Shown: one piece after another, positions 23,431 through 27,909 of the stretch
Layout of the letters: every line of letters starts with the position of its first letter
Position numbering within the stretch: the first letter of the stretch is position 1
Assembly (NCBI GenBank): GCA_023429565.1
Contig: JAEZDJ010000114.1
Coordinates: forward strand, 1-27,909
Direction: 5' to 3'
Length of the DNA: 27,909 nucleotides
From: Actinomycetes bacterium
Lineage (GTDB): Bacteria > Actinomycetota > Coriobacteriia > Coriobacteriales > Eggerthellaceae
Notes under the pieces: model-generated
Database searches by the model: none
What the model was told of the DNA's origin: nothing
What the model saw: only the letters and a program-made list of their open reading frames with translations
Made by a program: the position numbers and the translations under genes

Positions 23431-25311
23431 ATGGAAGGTTCTGAGGGAAAAGGGACGGTTCGTTCCAATCTGTCGCGTCGCGATCTGTTCAAGGCGGGCG
23501 GCATCGTTGCGGTGGGGGCGATGGGCGTTTCGGCGCTCGCTGCGTGCGCTCCGAAAGAATCGTCGAGCGCTTCGTCGGGCACGGAGGCTGCGGCGGCGGC
23601 TCCGGCGGGGTACCAGTGCTCCGGCGACTGGTTGGGGGCGGCCCCCGCGGTGGGCACTCCTGAAGAGACTCACGACTGCGACGTCTTGGTGGCGGGCGGC
23701 GGGCATGCGGGCATCCAGGCGGCTCTGGCGGCAGCTGAAGGAGGCGCGAAGGTCATCGTCATCGAGACGGTGTCGGAGGGCAACCGCAAGGTGAAGGGCG
23801 AAGACATTGGGCATGTGAACAGCCAATGGCTCATCGATCAGGGATTCGGTCCCTATGATGTGGGCGAGGTGACCGCTGAGTTCGTCAAGCGCACGGGTGG
23901 CCGCGCAAGCGCGGAAATACTGCGCAAGTATGTGGCAAACTCCGGGGAGATGTTTGATCATACGGCCAGCATGGTCCAGTGGCCTGACGACCGCATCAAA
24001 GTGACCTCGACGGCCGATCCGACGATCTCGCCTCTCGATCCCAGTCAGGTCATCGTGCAGGTGCCAGGCATCGCCGCCGATGGCCCAGTATCGTATCCCC
24101 TGGTGCGAGGGGGGTATAAAAGCTGGGCTGCCGTCGCCCAGTTCATGGGTCCGATTCAGCATGAACCTCAGGAAGGCGTCGCAGCGTTCAGCCGCTTGGA
24201 CGAATTCCAGCAGTTTGCCATTCTGGAAGGAATTGACGAGGGTGTCGAATGGCATTACGAGACGTCAGCCGTCAAGCTGCTTCAGGATGACTCGGGCGCA
24301 GTGACCGGGCTGCTTGCGGAGAAGAACGACGGCACGGTCGTCCAATACAACACGGAGGTCGGCGTCATCCTGTGCACGGGCGACTATGCCGCAAATGGGG
24401 ACATGGTGTGGAACCTCAACACCGAAGTGGCCGAATGGGCCGCTCGTTCCGGCAAGGGGCCCGATGACGTGGTGGGCTTCTCCACCAGTGACGGCACTGG
24501 TCAAAAGATGGCCTGTTGGGTCGGCGGCATGATGGAGCCCTCGCCGCGTCCCGTGATGAGCATGGGTGGCGGCGGTGGCGGCCCTTGGGGCACGAGCCCG
24601 TATCTGTGGGTGAACGCCGAAGGAAAGCGCTTCATGAACGAAGCTCAGACGCTGGCCGCCTGGCCGTTGACCATGCGTCAGCCGGTCGGTTCCATTGCCA
24701 CGATTACGGATGCCGATTGGTATGAGACCATGAAGAACGCCTCGCTTGATCACGGTGCTCCCAACTATGGGCGACCCGTGTACTACGAGGAGCTGAAGGA
24801 AGACATGGCGAACGTTCCCGTCGGCGGGAAGGATGGAGGAGTCTGCCGCACCTGCACGGTCGCCGAGCGCATGACATCCACGGTGTTCGCCGCCAACACG
24901 CTTGACGAGCTGTGCAGCCTGATCGGCTATGAGGGCGATGCGAAGGAGAACCTCCTAGCCACGGTCGAGGCGTACAACAAGCTCTGCGAGGCGGGTGACG
25001 ACGCCGAGTATGGCAAGGACCAGGTGTTCATGCGCGCCATCCAGACGCCGCCGTTCTATGCGGCCCTGAGTAACAACGAGCGCACGGCCACGGCGGGCCT
25101 CGTCACGCTGGCGGGCGTCGTGTGCAACGACGATCTTCAGGTGGTCGACGCCGACAATCAGCCGATCAACGGTCTGTGGGCAGCTGGCAACTGCTTGGGC
25201 GGCCGATACGGCTCAGGCTATGCGACGCCCTTCGCCGGGAATTCCATCGGCATGGCCATGACTCATGGCCGTGTGGCCGGCAAGCTGGCAACCGGGCAGG
25301 CGGTCCTGTAG
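23431..25311 (+). CDS. Tat-exported FAD-dependent reductase (fumarate-reductase-like), lipoprotein
   Basis: A 626-residue flavoprotein of the same superfamily as the one at 20031 but only distantly similar. It has a twin-arginine signal SRRDLFKAGG, a hydrophobic core and a lipobox LAAC near residue 39, followed by a Ser/Ala-rich spacer. The FAD-binding motif is VLVAGGGHAGIQAALAAAEG near residue 86. The catalytic-domain motif EGKRFMNEAQ matches the K/G-R-F-x-N-E signature of fumarate reductase-like enzymes. The C-terminal FAD segment reads GLWAAGNCLGGRYGSGYATP ... GNSIGMAMTHGRVAGK. A run of six glycines (SMGGGGGGPWG) is notable. It has no haem or FMN domain, so electrons must come from a separate membrane carrier. 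It is divergent from the membrane LuxR gene, its likely regulator. AAAGGAGGG precedes the ATG. The substrate is unknown. Confidence 0.9.
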   Translation: MEGSEGKGTVRSNLSRRDLFKAGGIVAVGAMGVSALAACAPKESSSASSGTEAAAAAPAGYQCSGDWLGAAPAVGTPEETHDCDVLVAGGGHAGIQAALAAAEGGAKVIVIETVSEGNRKVKGEDIGHVNSQWLIDQGFGPYDVGEVTAEFVKRTGGRASAEILRKYVANSGEMFDHTASMVQWPDDRIKVTSTADPTISPLDPSQVIVQVPGIAADGPVSYPLVRGGYKSWAAVAQFMGPIQHEPQEGVAAFSRLDEFQQFAILEGIDEGVEWHYETSAVKLLQDDSGAVTGLLAEKNDGTVVQYNTEVGVILCTGDYAANGDMVWNLNTEVAEWAARSGKGPDDVVGFSTSDGTGQKMACWVGGMMEPSPRPVMSMGGGGGGPWGTSPYLWVNAEGKRFMNEAQTLAAWPLTMRQPVGSIATITDADWYETMKNASLDHGAPNYGRPVYYEELKEDMANVPVGGKDGGVCRTCTVAERMTSTVFAANTLDELCSLIGYEGDAKENLLATVEAYNKLCEAGDDAEYGKDQVFMRAIQTPPFYAALSNNERTATAGLVTLAGVVCNDDLQVVDADNQPINGLWAAGNCLGGRYGSGYATPFAGNSIGMAMTHGRVAGKLATGQAVL

Positions 25312-25393
25312 GCAAGAGGCAGGCTGCACTGGCCCGTAGTCCCGGCGCGATCCGCAGGACGTTCCTTTCTCGCCTAAAGCAGAGCTCGAGAAT

Positions 25394-25420
25394 GGGGGGC
25401 GATCAATCTGATCGTCCCCC
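25394..25420. terminator. Hairpin between the convergent flavoreductase and permease genes
   Basis: GGGGGGCGATC (25394-25404) pairs with GATCGTCCCCC (25410-25420), an 11-bp stem with one G-T pair and a 5-nt loop. It lies 82 bp after the flavoreductase stop and 78 bp beyond the stop of the converging permease gene. No T-run follows on the plus strand; on the minus strand ATTCTC follows. It is best read as a shared terminator. The rest of 25312-25498 shows nothing else. Confidence 0.55.
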
Positions 25421-25498
25421 ATCGTCATGCGCCAATGGACCCCGTTTGCCTCCTATCGTTTTTTGACAGGATGGGACCGTTCGTTCATCGATCCCTTC

Positions 25499-27909
25499 CT
25501 ATTCCTGGACCTTGAGGGCCAGCGCCAGGGGCACGCGCTTGATTCGCCGTGTGTGGAGAAACGCGATGACCGCATAGGCGGCCACGCCGACGAGCACTTC
25601 AAGCGCAAGGCGGTCGAGGGGTGCGTATATCTCGATGTTGCCACTGTAGCTCATGAACACTACCTTGAACAGCAGCGTGAGTCCCCCGATGATGAGCGGC
25701 AGGCACACGACGAGCGACACCAGCACGGTCGCCGTGATGGAGCGCAGGTAGAGTCGGTTGATCTCGCTGTTCCGGTAACCGAACACCTTCATGTACGAAA
25801 TCGAGCGCGCGCTGCGGTCGATGACCGTCTTCGTGAGCAGGTACATGAGAATGAGGTAGATGAGTGCGGACACCACGACGAGCAATCCCACCATGTTTCC
25901 CATGGAGTCCTGCATCTGGGCTCCAATCTTGTCCATGTCGGCTGGAGTGAGGTCGCTTGCCAAGTAGCGGGCGTCGAGATCGATCGCCTCGTCGGACACG
26001 TAGCCGTTGAAGTAGTCGGCCTCATTGCCGAACAGGTCGTTGAAGTCGTCGATCGACAGATACACCGCCATGTTCGTGACCCCATCGCGAACCGAGGTGG
26101 GGACGAGCTGGTAGGTGTCTCCCCGGTAGGGGTCGTCGAAGGATCGCTCCTCACCTAGGGAGATCCCGCACTTCTCGGCGAGCCCCTGTCCGATCACGAC
26201 CTTTCCTTCGCCCACGTCAAAGCCTTCCCAGTAGCGGGAGTCCTCCTCGATGCCGTACACCGTGACGGTCTCCGTCCCGCCGCCGAAGGCGTGGTCGGTC
26301 TCGACTTGGGCTGCCGCGAACTTCTCGGCTTGAGCGATGACGCTTTGGCTGTTCGAGCGAGTGTTGACCGGATTCTTGTTCGGATCGACGAACTGGGCCT
26401 TCTGCATGAGGGTCATGAGGTCGAGGGGGTCGAGGCTGTCCGGCTCATCGAGGTCGGCGAGTTCTTGGGCTGCGCGATAGGCATCTCGCTGCTCGTCGCT
26501 CGCATCTATTTCGAGCGGAGCCTTGAGCGTGTATTGGTGCTCGACCACCAGGTCGTTGCGCATCGAGTCGGCGTAGTGGGTTACGGTTGGCATCATGCAC
26601 AGGCCGAACAACAGCAGCAGGCTGGCGAACGCGATGCCGAAGAAAAGCGTGGCGAAGTGGGAGAGGTTGCGCAGAAACACGCGCAGCCTGAAGCGTGCCG
26701 TGAAGCTGAGGCGTTCTGGCAGGCGGATGCCTCGCCGGACACCTGCCTTGGAAACCTCATGTCGGAGGAACTGCAGCGGGGTGAGCCGGAGCTTCCTCAG
26801 GAGACCGACGAGCGTGATTGACATGAGCAACACGAAGGGGAGCACGGTAGTCAGCAGAAACACGCGCCAATTCCAGAAGGCCTCATAGGGCGGCAGGCTG
26901 TAGCTGTTGTAGTAAAGGCCCTTCATGGGGTCTGCCAAGGCCGTGTAGCCGAGCACGTTGCCCACGACGGCCGCCGCGAGTCCGACGAGGCAGGGCAACG
27001 CCAGGTAATGTCCTACCAGCTCATGCTTGCGGTAGCCAGAAGCGAGGAGCGTGCCGATGATAGAGCTTTCCTCGTCGATGGTGGCTGAGGTCAGGACGAC
27101 GAACACGAACGCCATGATGACGATGATGAGGAACAGCAGCACCTCCCACATGGTCTGGTCGCCCTGGACGTCATCGCCGGGGTAGGTGATGCCCTGGTTC
27201 GAGTCGGCGTCCACGAGGTCGGTGACCACGGCTCCCTGATCTGCCAGCGCGTCAGCGATGTCGCTCTCGATCTCGATGCGGTCGGCCAGGTCCATGGCTC
27301 GGTCGTCCAGGAGAAACGAGTAGGTGAATTCCTTGCTTCCCCCATCCAGCCCCTCGAATGCGTCCGCGTCCACCACCGCTGTGCTGAACGAGAGGCCGTT
27401 CATGACGAAGTCAGTGTTCTTTTCCATCAAGGCAGCGTAGTCGGGGAGGGTCATGATGCCCGACACGGTGAAGGCCTGCCCGCCGACCTGCACCGTGTCG
27501 CCCGTTTCGATGCCGTTATGCGCGCAGAACACGCGGTCGAGGGCGATTTCTTGCGTGCCCTGAGGTGCGGTGCCCTCAACATAGGCCGCCTCGTCGAAAC
27601 CGATGCGGTTCTCATGCACGCGCACGGTGGCGTCCAAGGTTCCTTCGGTATTGGTCAGGGCCAGGTCGTGGCTGAAATTCTCATGGACGGTGACGCCCAG
27701 GCTCTCCACGGCATCGAGGGCTTCCTCGGATGCCTCGAAGTTCGTGGTGAAACGCCCGTCCTCGATGAGGTAGGCGCCGCGCATGCCGTCGATGATGCGC
27801 TCGATGCTGCTGGCTGCAACGAGGAAACCTGAAACAAGCGTTATCGAAACGGCCATGAGCAGAAAGATGCCCAGGTACTTGCCAATGTTTGCTCTGAGTT
27901 CGCGGGGCA
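25499..27909 (-). CDS. FtsX/MacB-type ABC transporter permease, 5' end beyond the window
   Basis: The visible 802 codons form a large permease with two FtsX domains. The frame continues upstream of the first internal ATG to the window edge, reading RELRANIGKYLGIFLLMAVS, the usual start of the first helix, so the true start lies outside. After helix 1 comes an extracytoplasmic domain of about 200 residues. A three-helix FtsX block follows (VLLFLIIVIMAFVFVVLTSA ... SGYRKHELVGHYLALPCLVG). Then come a further helix (LFFGIAFASLLLLFGLCMM), a second external domain, and a final three-helix FtsX block (VGLLVVVSALIYLILMYLLT, MKVFGYRNSEINRLYLRSI). It needs a separate ATPase, probably encoded next to it beyond the right edge. 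Substrates of such permeases in Actinobacteria include lipids, peptides and antibiotics; none can be assigned here. Confidence 0.9.
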   Translation of the reverse strand, partial: PRELRANIGKYLGIFLLMAVSITLVSGFLVAASSIERIIDGMRGAYLIEDGRFTTNFEASEEALDAVESLGVTVHENFSHDLALTNTEGTLDATVRVHENRIGFDEAAYVEGTAPQGTQEIALDRVFCAHNGIETGDTVQVGGQAFTVSGIMTLPDYAALMEKNTDFVMNGLSFSTAVVDADAFEGLDGGSKEFTYSFLLDDRAMDLADRIEIESDIADALADQGAVVTDLVDADSNQGITYPGDDVQGDQTMWEVLLFLIIVIMAFVFVVLTSATIDEESSIIGTLLASGYRKHELVGHYLALPCLVGLAAAVVGNVLGYTALADPMKGLYYNSYSLPPYEAFWNWRVFLLTTVLPFVLLMSITLVGLLRKLRLTPLQFLRHEVSKAGVRRGIRLPERLSFTARFRLRVFLRNLSHFATLFFGIAFASLLLLFGLCMMPTVTHYADSMRNDLVVEHQYTLKAPLEIDASDEQRDAYRAAQELADLDEPDSLDPLDLMTLMQKAQFVDPNKNPVNTRSNSQSVIAQAEKFAAAQVETDHAFGGGTETVTVYGIEEDSRYWEGFDVGEGKVVIGQGLAEKCGISLGEERSFDDPYRGDTYQLVPTSVRDGVTNMAVYLSIDDFNDLFGNEADYFNGYVSDEAIDLDARYLASDLTPADMDKIGAQMQDSMGNMVGLLVVVSALIYLILMYLLTKTVIDRSARSISYMKVFGYRNSEINRLYLRSITATVLVSLVVCLPLIIGGLTLLFKVVFMSYSGNIEIYAPLDRLALEVLVGVAAYAVIAFLHTRRIKRVPLALALKVQE

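Overview
The window is high-GC, gene-dense, bacterial DNA. It carries large molybdopterin enzymes with small Fe-S partners, Tat-exported flavoprotein reductases each paired with its own regulator, a LuxR regulator fused to a multi-pass membrane domain, and an FtsX-like permease. This combination is typical of gut Coriobacteriia, most likely the family Eggerthellaceae (Eggerthella/Gordonibacter/Adlercreutzia relatives). That placement is inferred from gene content and protein style; no rRNA gene is present to confirm it.

Left block (1-7445, all minus strand): two molybdopterin-enzyme modules surround a small membrane-anchored LuxR regulator. Read in the transcription direction, the order is Mo-enzyme 2 (805 aa), a two-cluster Fe-S protein, LuxR, Mo-enzyme 1 (889 aa), an 8Fe-ferredoxin, a strong hairpin, and the start of a further gene cut by the left edge. 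A near-identical promoter/operator module sits upstream of both LuxR and Mo-enzyme 1. It has an 8-bp inverted repeat centred about 62 bp before the predicted start of transcription, and a TATGAT -10 box. This suggests that LuxR activates itself and Mo-enzyme 1. Mo-enzyme 2 is divergent from a regulator with two MarR-like domains (7680-8630), and a perfect 13-bp inverted repeat lies between them.

Middle block (8631-17014, plus strand): a 0.56-kb AT-richer, gene-free stretch with a good sigma-70-type promoter leads into a TetR regulator and an overlapping zinc-ribbon protein. After a terminator-like hairpin come five transport genes: two exporter-fold ABC half-transporters (TMD-NBD), an ECF S component, an EcfT, and a double-NBD EcfA. 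The second NBD of EcfA has Gln in place of the catalytic Glu. This looks like a composite uptake system for an iron chelate, haem or similar cofactor; the substrate is inferred, not shown.

Right block (17015-27909): a TetR/DMT-transporter divergent pair, a LysR (TTG start)/Tat-lipoprotein flavoreductase divergent pair, and a 12-TM-type LuxR/Tat-lipoprotein flavoreductase divergent pair follow. The block ends with an FtsX/MacB-type permease that runs off the right edge. The flavoreductases and Mo enzymes are probably alternative terminal reductases, each induced by its own organic electron acceptor. No tRNA, rRNA, CRISPR array, IS element or phage gene was seen.
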